From positions 8,680,001 to 8,744,000 of the forward strand of contig OX327686.1 in assembly GCA_946807835.1 (NCBI GenBank): a stretch of DNA of 64,000 nucleotides. The letters are read 5' to 3'. The DNA is from Ailanthus altissimus (Eukaryota; Streptophyta; Magnoliopsida; Sapindales; Simaroubaceae). Shown here piece by piece: positions 1-10,581 of the stretch. The number at the start of each line of letters is the position of its first letter. Positions within the stretch are counted from its first letter, which is position 1. A model generated the notes under the pieces. That model saw nothing but the letters and a program-made list of their open reading frames with translations. It had not been told where the DNA came from and made no database searches. The position numbers and the translations under genes are program-made.

Positions 1-719
1 GTCAACTTAGATCCGAAAGGAAACATTTTCAAGCTTCAAATGGAATTGTTGAACTGGAAAAGTATATGGACAATATACTTATGGAAAAAGAGATTCACTA
101 GAGACAAATATCAAGAGCAAGTTGGATCAAAGAAGGGGATAAGAACACAAAGCCGTTTCATGCAATGGCAACTAATAGGAGAAAGAGAAATGAAGTTAGA
201 GGCCTAATGAGTGAAGCAGGAATATAGACAGTACATGAACAAGAAGTTGAGTAGATTTTCTGTAATTACTTCATTAATCTATTCTCATTTACAACCTCAA
301 CAAAAGACCAACTTGCAGAAGCTCTCCAAGGAATTGAAAACAAAGTCACTGAGGAGATGAATGCTGATTTATGCAGGCCTTTTACGAGAGAGGAAGTAGT
401 GGCAGCAATATGGCAAACAAACCCAGGCAAAGCTCCAAGGCCAGATGGCCTCTCAGCAGGTTTTTTCCAAACTCATTGGCAAACTGTTGGTAATGATACC
501 GCTAATGCTTGTTTGCATAATTTAAATGATCATGATGATGTCTCAAGCTTAAACCACACCTTAATTGCATTGATCCCAAAGATTCCCAATACTCAACAGC
601 CCATTGATTATAGACCTATAAGTCTGTGTAATGTATGATACAGATTTATTGCTAAAGTAGTGGCAAATAGACTAAAGAATCTACTGAACCTCATTGTTTT
701 CTCTTCATAAAGTGCCTTT
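1..719 (+). pseudogene. L1-type LINE reverse transcriptase, 5' piece (cut by window edge and by a solo LTR)
   Basis: This is part of the pol ORF of a non-LTR retrotransposon, which copies element RNA into DNA at a nicked target. From about position 121 one frame reads the linker before RT (WIKEGDKNTKPFHAMATNRR), then the RT N-terminus at 357-656 with motifs KAPRPDGL, LIALIPK and YRPISLCNV. These are the diagnostic blocks of plant L1 RTs; the usual G of KAPGPDG is R here. In-frame stops near 223, 251, 637 and 707 show that it is dead. The frame breaks at 719 where a solo LTR has inserted, and resumes at 1192. The start lies outside the window. The catalytic YxDD/FADD block is not reached before the element is lost near 1600. 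Confidence 0.85.
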
Positions 720-1191
720 TGTTACGGACTGTTTTTGAACCATGCGGCCTTAGACGTGTTGCGTGTTAAGCAGTCAAGAAAAACCATACAAAGAGAAGAA
801 AGAAAGGCACACCAAGTGTTTGCACGAATACTCTCTTATATTGCTTGAAGAGAAAACAAAGCTATGAGATAAAATATACAAGTGAGGGTCTCCCCTTTTT
901 ATAGTAGCAGCCTTATACAATCAATGGCTGAGATCTAAACGATCTAACGGTGTACATATAAGATGGGATAATATTCCTTAGAATATTCTAAGATGCCATT
1001 CTATCTTAATTAGAGTTCTAATTAAGGTGAACTACTCTAATAAGTCATGGGCTTGGCTCGGTTCTTCACCCATGTCAGTGGGTCTTCTAGAAGCTCCGGC
1101 CCGCGATCCATTCCAGCCTATATAACCTCTAGAAGGCTTTGTCGTGCATCAAGTGTTTGAGAAAATGCTTGAGAACACTTGGAGCGTGACA
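720..1191. mobile_element. Solo LTR (472 bp) inside a LINE RT
   Basis: The segment begins TGTTACGG and ends GCGTGACA, the TG...CA ends of an LTR. It is flanked by CTTT at 716-719 and CTTT at 1192-1195, a target duplication of at least 4 bp. Removing it and one CTTT restores the LINE reading frame (SAF joined to IPSRLISDN), which fixes both boundaries. No second LTR, primer site or internal coding sequence is present, so it is probably the product of recombination between the two LTRs of a lost element. The family is unknown. Confidence 0.75.
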
Positions 1192-1195
1192 CTTT

Positions 1196-1621
1196 ATACC
1201 TAGTAGACTTATTAGTGATAATGTAATCCTGAGCTATGAGTGTTTGCAATAAATTAGAAACACAAAATCTAGGAAAATGGACTATATTGCATTAAAATTT
1301 GATATTAGTAAAGCTTATGATAGGTTAGAGTGGAGTTTTCTTTAATGTATTATGCAGAAGCTTGGGTTTGCTGACCAATAGATAAATTTGATTATGAACT
1401 TTGTAACAACCACTTCTTTTTTAGTGATTATCAATAGGCAAGTAAAGGGTCTATTCAATGCTCAAAGGGACTTCAGGCAAGGATGTCATCTCTCCCCTTA
1501 CCTCTTCATTTTATGCCTAAAGGCCCTCTCCACTCTCATCTATGTTACAAGGACTCAGAATCAAGTCCAAGGAGTTAAATTCAGCAACTGTTGATAATAA
1601 GTTATTCAATAAACCTTTACT
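1196..1621 (+). pseudogene. L1-type LINE reverse transcriptase, continuation after the solo LTR
   Basis: This is the same LINE as the piece at 1-719. It reads IPSRLISDN, then LKFDISKAYDRLEWSF (the RT block with the first catalytic Asp), and at 1388-1594 the block with FRQGCHLSPYLFILC (normally RQGDPLSPYLF; D is replaced by H). The match ends after GVKFSNC, just before the FADD active site would be expected. Stops at 1342 and 1379 break the frame. Repeat X begins immediately downstream, and the RNase H domain of what is probably the same element reappears at 9102. The RT thumb and zinc-finger region between them is missing, so a deletion accompanied or followed the insertion. Confidence 0.8.
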
Positions 1622-1827
1622 CATTCATACTCACACTCTTAATGATTAGCCGGTTACCTTTATATTTATTTTGATGTTTGTTTTTTTTTTCAATCTATTA
1701 AATTTATAAAGAAGTTGTTTTATTACAAAGTCAAAAATTTTGAGAATTTGAAGATACTGCAACGTGGAAACCTTCAAACAAAGACAAATAATTGCTGTTT
1801 AGAAAATTATTATCATGGGCAATGAAC
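1622..1827 (+). repeat. Repeat X, copy 1, left part
   Basis: The segment from TTCATACTCACACTCT to the LINE insertion point is about 90% identical by eye to 31795-31995. The right part of the same copy resumes at 8270. The intact copy at 31795-32606 shows that the two parts are normally contiguous. No terminal inverted repeats, LTR ends or poly-A tail are apparent, so the class of X is unknown. The last 11 bp (1817-1827, GGGCAATGAAC) are the left target-site duplication of the minus-strand LINE. Confidence 0.75.
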
Positions 1828-1856
1828 TTTTTTTTATTTTATTTAAGGATCAGATT

Positions 1857-3524
1857 TCATAAAACATAGGAGGAGATGTCCTCAATTACAAAATGTTTAA
1901 TTTGGGTTGGTATATTGTCATACCAAATAGTTTCAGAATCTAAATTAAGGACAAAACGTGTTAATTCATGCGCCACCCGATTGGTTGAGCGATAGACATA
2001 GCTAAAAGAGCATTGAGAGAATGATGAAGCAATTGTTATAATGTCATGAAGAACCAAACCCAACTCCAAGGAAGAAGTAGAGCAATTGTTTATGTTCTAA
2101 ATGACACCCGCAACATTTGAAACTACCTCAAGGGCAGAGATACCAAGCAACCTAGCTAAACGAAATCCTCGTAGCAGAGCCAATGCTTCAAAGATATCCA
2201 CAGGAGGCTATGCATCTATAGGAATAGATGAGGAGGCCAAGACATCTCCAGAGTAGTCGCGTAGCATCACCCTTAGCCCGGTCTTGAAGTGTTTTAAGGA
2301 TAAGCCTGCATTAGTACTTAGCTTTATAGAGCCCAGCCTAAGGGCCAGCCATAATCTATGCGGAGACATTGGGGTATTAGAAGAAGGGGCCTGAATAGTC
2401 ATCAATTCATTCTTATAGCAATACACCAAACTCAGCACCTCTGACAAGGAAAATATTTTTTGTTTCAAAATGAATTGGTTTCTGATAAACCAAAGTCTCA
2501 AGAAAAGAATTAACAGAATCTCAAAATTCTCAAATGGAAGGCACGCCTGACGTTCAATCAAAAGATCCAATATAGATGTATTATAGGAGATACAAAAACC
2601 ATGTATAAAAGTGCATGATTGGCGTACTTTTTTTAATGTGTCACAAAGCCAAAACGTATGAATGACGTTTTTTGCTCCTTTAGCACAACGACCACATGAG
2701 TCATTAACAGGGACATGATGTTTTCTGAGGTTAGAGAAGGTTGGGATCCAGCTATGCGACATTCTCCAAACAATGTTTAATTTTTTGGGGAAGTTTTAGG
2801 CTTCATAGAGCCTGCCACCAGTTATGGGTATCACCACTGCCAAAGCTAGATGAGGCATGGTTAGGAGTAAAGGAAAACCAATAACCACTATTCATAGAAT
2901 ATTGTCCGTGTTTGTCATTATGCCACATAATTAAATCGTTAAGGTGGTTCCAAGAGTGCGAGCGCAGGATGCTTAAGATGAGGTTGCGTTCTTCTTCTGA
3001 GAATGAGTTACGAATAAGCTCTTAGTTTCAGTGCCCTGAAGGAAGAAGCAAATCAGACACTAGTGTTTGTTTAGGCAATATATGAGGGAATAAAAGTTTA
3101 AAAGACAAGGGGCACGAGAGCCATTGGTCATAGTAGAATGAGATTGAAGAGCCGTCACCGATCCACTAACAAAGTCCTTTTAAAAGTAATTTTCAACCCC
3201 ATAAAATGCTTTTTCAGACAGTAGAATTTGAATGCTTAGGAAGTGGTTGTAAGAGTGAAGAGTTTGGGAAGTAAATACTACGGAGAGTTCTTGCAATTAA
3301 AGAGTCTGAGTTAACAATTACACGTCATCCCTATTTAGCCAAAATAGCTTGGTTGAAGGAGTTCAAATCCCTGAAACCCAACCCTCCATCCTTTTTGTGG
3401 TGACACAAGAATTCCCAAGAATACTAGTAGACCTTCCTCTTATTTGCATCGCCACCCCAAAAGAATCTGGCACAAAGTCTATGGATCTTCTTCATGAGAC
3501 TTTTAGGAAGCTTGAATAGATTCA
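1857..3524 (-). pseudogene. LINE pol C-terminus: RT tail, zinc-binding RT domain, RNase H
   Basis: Reading leftwards, the RT-associated motif [18 protein letters not shown] lies near 3400-3335. The zinc-binding RT domain (zf-RVT) lies at 2762-2600, with a C..C...H...C arrangement in the SCGRCAKGAKNVIHTFWLC segment. The RNase H-like domain (RVT_3) runs from about 2330 to 1857. Its first active-site block reads KLSTNAG where the family normally has N-x-D-G/A, so the first catalytic Asp appears changed to Asn. The terminal NRVAHEL motif (about 1995-1960) is conserved. Several frameshifts separate these blocks. The domain order identifies the 3' end of pol in the LINE above. Confidence 0.8.
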
Positions 3525-5020
3525 TTACAAAGTTAGGATTGGCTGAATCACTGATTTAAGAAGCATTTTCCGACCACCACCGGAAAAAAGATGCTTTTTC
3601 CATCCTCTCAATTTATTCCATATTCTTTCTTTAATGGCCGCAAATAAATTTTGTTTGTTCTTATTGGAGACACATGGGAGACCAAAGTATTTACTGTGGT
3701 GCGGAACCAGAGAGACACCAAGATACTGAGATAGGATAGTCGCGGACCCCTTTGAGATAGATCTACCAAAATATACAGCCGATTTTTGGTAATTAATCAA
3801 CTACCCAGAAGCAACCTCATAAGACCGCAAGATCTCTAGAACTGAGTTACAATCATTTAAAGAACCTCTAGTAATAATTAGACTGTCATCCGCAAAGAGT
3901 AGGTGGGATATAGATGGACCCGATCTCCCATATTTCAGTCCATATAAGACCTCCTGTTGCTCAGCTAAATTGAGGAGAGAAGAGAGACCTTTAGCATAAA
4001 AGAGGAATAAATAAGGGGACAGAGGGTCACTTTGGCGGAGGCCACGAGAAGGAGAGATATTACCATGTGCCACACCATTAATAATGACAGAGTAGGAAAT
4101 TGAAGAGATACATCGATAAATCATTAGGCATCAGCTGTCAAAGAAGCCCAGCCTACGCATCATAGCCATCACAAAAGGCTACTCCATATGGTCATAAGCC
4201 TTAGACATGTCCAGTTTCAAGAACAAGTAATTCCAGCCGGAAAATTTGTTCCTTTTAATAGCATGGAGACATTCAAACCCAATTATTGCATTATTAGTGA
4301 TTAGAAGTCATGGGATAAAAGCATTCTGGAATTCTGACACCATTTCATTCATAACACATTGCAGTATGTTGGCTAGTGTCTTTGAGATAATGTTGTGCAG
4401 GATATTACAAAGGCTGATGGGACGAAAATTTGAGCATATCTTAGGCTCCAAAGATTTAGGAATTAAGGAGATGGGGGTTTCGTTAGCTTTTTCAATATCA
4501 TCACCATTATTAAGAAAGCCCAAACATACACTGCAGATAGAAAAGCCAACAATATCCCAGAATTTTTGATAAAATAAGGCAGACATACCATTATTCCCTG
4601 GAGCTTTTATAGTGTACATCTGATGTACAGCATTGTAGATCTTCTTCACTTGAAAAGGGGTCTACAGCCACTAGTGGTGTTACTCAGAGAGTCGCCTCCC
4701 CACACTAGAGACAACAGAGTCGATATCTGATTCAGAAGGACTAGATGTCGTAAAAATATTAGAGAAATACTCAACAAATTTCTGTGCAATCTGGTTTGAG
4801 TCTGTATGCCAAGTTCTATCACTGTTTATAACCCCCGAGACATGACTCTTTCTTCTGTGTCCAAAGGCTTTAAGGTGAAAGAATTGTGAATTCCTATCAC
4901 CAGCCTGGAGCCACATAACCCTTGAACGTTGTATCCAGTATGTTTCTTCTTTGTATAACAAAGCATCAAGGGATTTTTGGACTTTTGTAATCTCCCTCCA
5001 AACTTATGCATTAACCTGTT
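3525..5020 (-). pseudogene. LINE pol: reverse transcriptase core
   Basis: Consecutive minus-strand frames carry the pre-RT linker (4961-4680, MWLQAGDRNSQFFHLKA), the RT N-terminus (4649-4308, KAPGNNGMSALFYQKFW and FRPISLCN), and the palm at 4124-3801 with RQSDPLSPYLF and the active site LLFADDSL (FADD at 3896-3885). The downstream YLGVSL, SKYFGLP and WKKHLFSGGGRKMLLKSV blocks lie at 3800-3525. Both active-site Asp residues of FADD remain. The reading frame is interrupted at least four times, including a stop between 4124 and 4308. Expected role: target-primed reverse transcription of the element's own RNA. Confidence 0.88.
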
Positions 5021-5289
5021 GGTTTAAGATCCTCAAATACTATTTTTTCTTTTTTCTTTTTTTATCTCAGAAGTCAGTCTCTAAAAATGTATCAGGTTCC
5101 ACTTTTTGAGTCTATACCCAATACGTTGTAAGGTTCCATAGATACCGGCAAGAGAAGCCGAATTATAAGACCATTTCTCTGAGATAATTTGTTTGTATTC
5201 ATCTTTATCAACCCAGGCTTCCTCAAAATTAAACCTCCGGTGGGGTCTTTGAGAAGCGGGAATCCTAGCTGCCGTTCTATAGTCTCTAC

Positions 5290-5975
5290 TAACTAACAGT
5301 AAGGGGCGATGATCGGACCCCTAAAAATCCAAGTGTTGTATAAAGGCCTTAGGAAAAACGTTATGCCAAGAGAAGGAGCAGAACATGCAGTCAAGCCTTT
5401 CCCTGTATGAAGGTGTTGAATTTGTGTTCATTACACCAAGTAAAGGGGGGACCTTTGAAGTCGATCAGTAATAAGTTGCAATCATTAACAATATTCCTGA
5501 AATTTTGCATAAGGTATAAACATTGAGGCAGCCCACCATCTTTTTTAGAGTTTGTGAGAATTTTATTGAAGTTCCCACCACACATCCAATGAAGGGGGAT
5601 AAAGATGACACAAACACTGTAGAAGTGTCCAAGAATGGGTACGTTGAGATGTATCCGGATGGTCATAAAAACCTGTAAATCTCAATTTTCTCCCTTGTTT
5701 TGTAACAATAACATCAATATAAAAGCGAGAGAAAGATAGTAGGGAGATATCTACCTTGTCTGACCATAGTAATGCCAAGCCTCTACCACGTCCAATTCTC
5801 TCCACTACAAGTTTTCCAACACATCTAAGTTTCACTTGGATCTTTTTTCAGCCTATGTTTGAGAGCTCATACTTCTATGAGAAAGATCACATCTGGGTAG
5901 TGTTCCTGTACCAGGTTGGACAAGAAATAAAATATGCAAGGGTTGCCCAGCCCCTGCACATTTTAGCATAGGGTT
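5290..5975 (-). pseudogene. LINE pol: AP-type endonuclease domain
   Basis: The domain starts near 5970 with a degenerate WNxQGLGNP block, followed by PDVIFLIE. It continues at 5835-5563 with RGRGLALLW and LRFTGFYDHPD, and at 5666-5391 with GGNFNKIL (canonical GGDFNEIL) and FKGPPFTWCN. The terminal GSDHRPLLL, including the conserved SDH, lies near 5325-5299. These are the landmark motifs of plant L1 endonucleases, which nick genomic DNA to prime reverse transcription. The Asp of GGDFNE is Asn here. At least two frameshifts split the domain. Confidence 0.85.
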
Positions 5976-7108
5976 TTCGTTGGAATCGGCAACCCTGCAC
6001 CTCGGCAGGGGCCTCCATTTGAAATTGAGAAGGAGAGGCCAGTGCATATACCCCCTCAGAACTTGGTATAATTTTCTTAGCAAGAGTGAAGATTTCAGCG
6101 TCATCGAAATGCTTCTTCCGTTTTAGGCTTGGGTAACAGTTTGTGGGGTAGTATGGCTTGGAGGGATTGTAAGTCATTTTTCCTTAAGGGCCAGAACTAA
6201 CCTGTTTAAGCTTGCTCCCAAAATAGAAGGTATAGGATCATCTACAACTCCTTTATCTTAAAGACCTTTAGAGAGAGATTACTTGAGTGGGATTTATTCT
6301 CGCATAAGCCTTGCAAGACTCCTTTTGATTCCCTTCTGTCTGCAATAGTTTTTTTTCAATGCTTGCTACAATGTTTTCAAAAGGGACAGGGTTCGGTTAG
6401 TCCCCTAATGAGATTAGATGGTGATCTGCAGAATTCGGGTAATCGGGGGGGAGGTGGGGCAACTTCTGTGGTGTTAGGATTTTTTGGGTGGGAGACACCT
6501 AGATGTGGGTGTGAGACAATGAGCATGTCATGACCTGTTGCAGTGGTGGAAATCAGCAAATAGGAGACAATACCATTCGATGGGCTTGCTTCAGCACATG
6601 CAGCTCCGCCAACAACAGTTTTATCTAGTTTGCATTCATTCGGTAGCTTTTCCCTTCCTTTAAAAATAATATTCTTCACTCCTTTCACTTGAACGTAGTG
6701 GGCACTAGGGTTTCTGTCGGCTTTATTCAGAGGATTCTTTATTGCCTATGCATCTCCCACTGGTTCCCCCATGCCTCTTTGCAAGTACTGAATTTCCTTC
6801 GTTTGATTATTCCTAGTATCACATGCTTGCACTTTGCTATTCTCAAGTCATTTCCTATTGTCTAGGTAAGGTTTAGCTGATGGGCCACATAAGGAGATTC
6901 TTTCGCCATGCATTTGTGTGGTTTTATTAAGAGTTGCGCCATCATTTAAGTGTAGCATGCCAAGTTCATCGGATTCATCATGTGCCCCTCCATTGCAATG
7001 CGCGTGCAGGGCCTTACCCATGTTATGTTTATTTGAAAATGCAGTAGTTTTAATAACCATTTCACCAGCTATTGCACGTGCATTACTCTTCTTTGGCAAC
7101 AGTTTGGG
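5976..7108 (-). other. LINE region between ORF1 zinc knuckle and endonuclease
   Basis: Low-complexity polar and basic peptides are encoded on the minus strand (7099-6848, 6688-6377), broken by stops. Plant L1 elements usually have a poorly conserved linker here. No domain is recognisable. The position between the ORF1 domains and the endonuclease is the only support. Confidence 0.5.
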
Positions 7109-8060
7109 TTAGTGAACATACGGGCAACTAACACTCAGATGTGGGCAATTAGAAGCCTGGGAAATCTTGTTTAGAGTGAGGGACAAATTAGCTGGCTTTT
7201 GAGCTTTCATCGGATTCTTTTTAGTTGGCAGGTTATCCATCATTGGTTTTACACTCCCCGGAGAGATGTCGACATCGGCCACCGCCCCAGGGAATTCCTT
7301 TTTCGATCTTGATTTGGTGCCCCTTATCCTTGCCTCCTTCTTTCGATCATTATCCTTCATATGGGCGTCTCCATTATTATCTACAAAGTGATGGGCAACC
7401 GGACTTGACCGTAGATCTTCCTTTGGTTTAGTTTGTTGCCGCTTGTAGCTCCTAACAACTTGGATATTATATGAGTAATGGTGGTTGCCAGGTTTTTTTA
7501 AGACTGTTAGTAGTGGTTTTAAGCACTCTCGGTATCCATGGTTTAAAAAGCAGCAAAGTGTGCAAAACTTCAGCAATTTCTCATATTTAAAATCAAGCCA
7601 AAGCAATTTTTCATTAGATTCGAGTTTAAGAAATATGCCTTTTTGTAATGGCTGGTCTCCGCATATTCTGACTTGCACTCGAATAAATCTCCTGGTCCAG
7701 GAACTAGAATCGTCAGAGTCTACGTCTAAGAACTTTCCAATTCTGTTTTCAATTAATTCAACCGTCTTAACATTTATATAGATGATTGGTACATTGTATA
7801 TTTGGATCTAGAATGATACATATTGGAATGTTGGGTTCGACGCCGAGTCTTCATCTGAAGTAGACTCCATGGCAACAAAAAATTTATTAAAGTTTCAGGA
7901 TTCAGACCTCAGGACCTTTTTTCGGTCATCTTTTAACGTGAACTCACATAGAAAGTTGTTGCCACCTAGCCATCGGAATCTCAAGCCTCCGAAAGGCTGC
8001 CACAAACTTTTCATTAGAATTTGAAAGGCATCTTATTGATAATTTTTTCTAGTAAAAATT
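7109..8060 (-). pseudogene. LINE ORF1: DUF4283 plus CCHC zinc knuckle
   Basis: The N-terminal block (about 8040-7745) matches plant L1 ORF1 DUF4283 proteins: LMKSLWQPFGGLRF, then FLCEFTLKDDRKKVL, then IQIYNVP after a stop near 7810. The open frame 7678-7109 follows with PLQKGIFLKLE, YEKLLKFC and a zinc knuckle C-x2-C-x4-H-x4-C at residues 39-52 of that frame (7564-7523). The rest is a basic, Ser/Lys-rich tail. The family binds element RNA as a nucleocapsid-like protein. A stop inside DUF4283 shows decay. The true ORF start lies upstream of 8040 and cannot be fixed. Confidence 0.82.
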
Positions 8061-8269
8061 TTAATAAAGAAGTTGAATTTTACTGTCGAACGATATCTTT
8101 GAATCACTGTCTCCGAGATCTTTAAAACTTTCTTGTTGTGAGAGTTGTCAATAAAAAATGAAATCCATACAACTTTAATATCATCTATGGCTATGGATAT
8201 AAAAGTATAGTTCACTGGCGATACGAGAATTAGTTCTCTAAAGAGGCAGGAGAAAAAAGTAGAGTAATT

Positions 8270-9101
8270 GGGTAATGAACTGTTGATAATAAAGATGGGA
8301 GTAGTAATATCGTTTATTAATAAATAAAATTACTATTACGGTCATATTCTCGTTCTCTCACAATCTCTATAAAAACTTTTTAGAGTTCAGCGAAACAATC
8401 CACCCTCTTTTGGCAGTAGAGTTTTATGGTGTCTTTATTTTTTTTTATATTTATTTTGAAAATACGAGAGAATTTGGATGACTGCTAGAAAAAACCTAGT
8501 AGCACCACCTTTTAAAAAAATTTCTCTCAAAAACTACTACCCGCCCAGTGGAGAAAACCACTGCTGGTGGGTTCCCTTTCTTTTTCTTAGGTTTTCTTTA
8601 GTTTTTATCATTTACATTTTCGATCCACTTTGCTCCCGTTGGTCTCCTTGTCGGAATTGAAGTCCTGTCGAGCAAATGACTGTAGATCCACTTTGCTCCG
8701 ATTCGGTTGTTGTCTCACATCGCCGGATCTTGCCTTGCTAGCGTCTTTCGAATCGAACTTCATAGCCTGTTGTTGCAATCTACATCAACCAACGTCTCTG
8801 TCCTTCGAGCCCTTGTCAACAAACCCAGATCCTCTTTGTCGGCCAGCGACCTGCTTGATAGTCTTAGCACTGTCGTGCATCCACTACTCGTTCCGCTGGA
8901 GACTGCTATCCTCCACCGCCAAACCCAATCGTCGTTGTTCTCCATCGTCGGCCACGTGTTGATGTTGGATTTAGATTGTTTAAATTGTGTAATAATATGG
9001 AGGATGTAATTAGAGTTGTTATTTAAATTTTAGAATAAAATGTTCCGACTTAAGGGTTAAACAATTTCCCTCTTTAGAGGCTTAAATCTCCCTCTTTTGA
9101 T
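8270..9101 (+). repeat. Repeat X, copy 1, right part
   Basis: The segment after the LINE insertion aligns to 31996-32606. It differs by two extra stretches, about 8285-8400 and 8510-8690, that the second copy lacks. A frame at 8707-9009 is conserved with a frame at 32243-32517: both contain HIAGS.LASVFRI, SLLLQS and STVVHPLLV, and both end CVI.WRM. No known domain is recognised. Either the frame is residual coding sequence captured by X or it is fortuitous. The right end is placed where the two copies stop matching. Confidence 0.7.
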
Positions 9102-9706
9102 TTGGGTAGAGGCAGCTATTGAAGCTAATATGTTACAGGGTCAAGGACTCTAACAAAAAACCCCTGACATAAATCATGAAAGGCTACCATATACTGATTG
9201 GGAAGCTCTACCTGAGGGATGGATCAAAATAAATGTCGATGAAGTTATGAGAGAAAATGACCATGAGCCAGGGCTGGGAATTGTTATCAGAAGGGCCAGA
9301 GGAGAAATTCTGAAGATGGCCACTTATCACAAAGTCTTAAATGGTGAGGCTGAATTTGGAGAAGCTGAAGCTGTCTTGTTTGGCTTAAGAATGGCTGAAC
9401 AATTTGGAAACACCCCGGTTATACTAGAATCAGATGCTAAAACGATGATAGATGGAAAAACCCACTCCTTTAAAGAAATCGACTGGGTGATCAAGGAGAT
9501 CCATAGAATAAGATATCATTTTACTCTTATTAGTTTCAAGCATATCTCTCGCTTGTGTAACATGTTGTTTCATAGACTAGCAAAGGATGCTTTTCCTTTA
9601 AAGATGTTTGTATCTCGCTTGAAAACTCTCTCTAACCGAAAGCTCACAGCCACTGCACCTATAATAAATACTCACCGGAGAAGGCGACTTTGCCTCCTTT
9701 CGGTGG
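9102..9706 (+). pseudogene. LINE RNase H (RVT_3) domain, 3' piece of the first LINE
   Basis: The frame beginning LPEGWIKINVDE (about 9210) and continuing at 9247-9600 is an RNase H-like domain of the type at the end of plant L1 pol. It has NVDE, then GEAEAVLFGL (second acidic residue), then LESDAK (third), and a closing ISRLCNMLFHRLAKDAF (NxxAHxLA-like). It lies on the same strand as the RT at 1-1621 and on the other side of repeat X, so it is probably the 3' end of that LINE. Which element it belongs to is an inference. No poly-A tail is visible before the MITE at 9713. Confidence 0.72.
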
Positions 9707-9712
9707 ACATAT

Positions 9713-10020
9713 ATAAGGGTGGGCAAAAAAAATTGAGAACTGAAAAATCAAATCGAACTGGCCGGTTCGATCTGTTTTTTTTGAAAAAAATCGATTTAGT
9801 TTTTTTATAAAAAAAATTGATCGGTTCGGTTCAATTTTTTTTATCCAAAAAAATCGAAAACATCGAACTAAAAATTAAAAGAAAATTCATAATTTAAAAA
9901 AAAAATTAAAAAAATCGAATCGAAAAAAATCGATTTGGTCGAGTTTGATTTTTCTCATTAAAAAAATTAATTTCAAATTTTTTTTTTCAAAAAATCGAAC
10001 CAGATTGTACCCACCCTTAT
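9713..10020. mobile_element. MITE, 308 bp, with 6-bp target duplication
   Basis: The ends ATAAGGGTGGGCA (9713) and TACCCACCCTTAT (ending 10020) are inverted repeats. The flanks are identical, ACATAT at 9707-9712 and ACATAT at 10021-10026. The interior is rich in AAAAATCGAAC and GGTTCGATTTTT motifs in both orientations, so the element can fold back along much of its length. It has no coding capacity. Its ends resemble plant hAT-derived MITEs of the GGGGTGxxCA type, but the superfamily is uncertain because those usually duplicate 8 bp. Confidence 0.75.
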
Positions 10021-10026
10021 ACATAT

Positions 10027-10581
10027 CCACCCTTCCTGCCTTATTCCCCTCTCTGCTTCAGCCCTCCTTCTTTTTCATCCTTCTATCTTCCTTCAATTTT
10101 CAAGCATCAAGAGCAAGAAGCAGGCAACAGCAATGGCCTTCCTGAAACAACCCAAGACTCTCTCTAGAGCTGGCGAGTCGGCCAGATTCTCGTTGGAGCC
10201 CGTAGATCACGTCGACAACGAGTCATCGGTGATAACAGTACGTGAAGCAAAATTTGAGAGGTTGTTTCGAGCTCGGAGGTGAAACAAGCTTTTCATATCT
10301 CTGGTGGGCTCTATTTGATTTCGGTGACCGTCAAAGTTTCTTGCCGTGGCACCCCGCTGCATGGTCGAGTTTGACGGGCTCTGCCTTGCGACGCTGTGCT
10401 GCCCCAACCGCTGGAGGCTCAACGGACTGAGTCGATCTTACAACAACATCAGTGCGACGGCGTGCCCATTTCGCCAGACACCATTGCAGATCCTCTCTTT
10501 CGTTTGCTTTGGGTCCATAGTGGCATTTTCTACGCCTTCGGAGCCTGCTTTTGGTGAAGTTACGACAACCATGCCTCTGCC
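10027..10581 (+). pseudogene. Unidentified gene-like fragment, 5' part
   Basis: A C/T-rich leader is followed by an ATG at 10133 and a 49-codon frame ending at 10282 (starts MAFLKQPKTLSRAGESARFS). A GC-richer stretch follows, with a frame near 10455-10560 encoding DPLFRLLWVHSGIFYAFGAC. Composition and codon-like structure differ from the AT-rich surroundings, which suggests former exons. I recognise no family. The sequence is cut at 10581 by copia A and appears to continue after 13772. Some of the overlapping open frames here are clearly by-products of GC-rich sequence. Confidence 0.35.

Larger units (their letters stand above)
1828..8269 (-). mobile_element. Full-length L1-type LINE (6.44 kb), inserted in repeat X
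   Basis: All parts of a plant L1 lie in order on the minus strand: ORF1 with DUF4283 and a zinc knuckle, endonuclease, RT, RT zinc finger and RNase H. The 3' end is a short A-rich tail (T-run at 1828-1845 on the plus strand). The flanks are GGGCAATGAAC (1817-1827) and GGGTAATGAAC (8270-8280), an 11-bp target-site duplication with one mismatch, inside repeat X. The insertion looks 5'-complete because the DUF4283 start and about 200 bp of leader are present. Many stops and frameshifts make it inactive. Confidence 0.9.

Noticed and set aside
3350..3385. Possible tRNA B-box (GTTCAAATCCCTG)
   Set aside because: It encodes the LINE RT motif [12 protein letters not shown] on the minus strand, and no A-box or cloverleaf is present.
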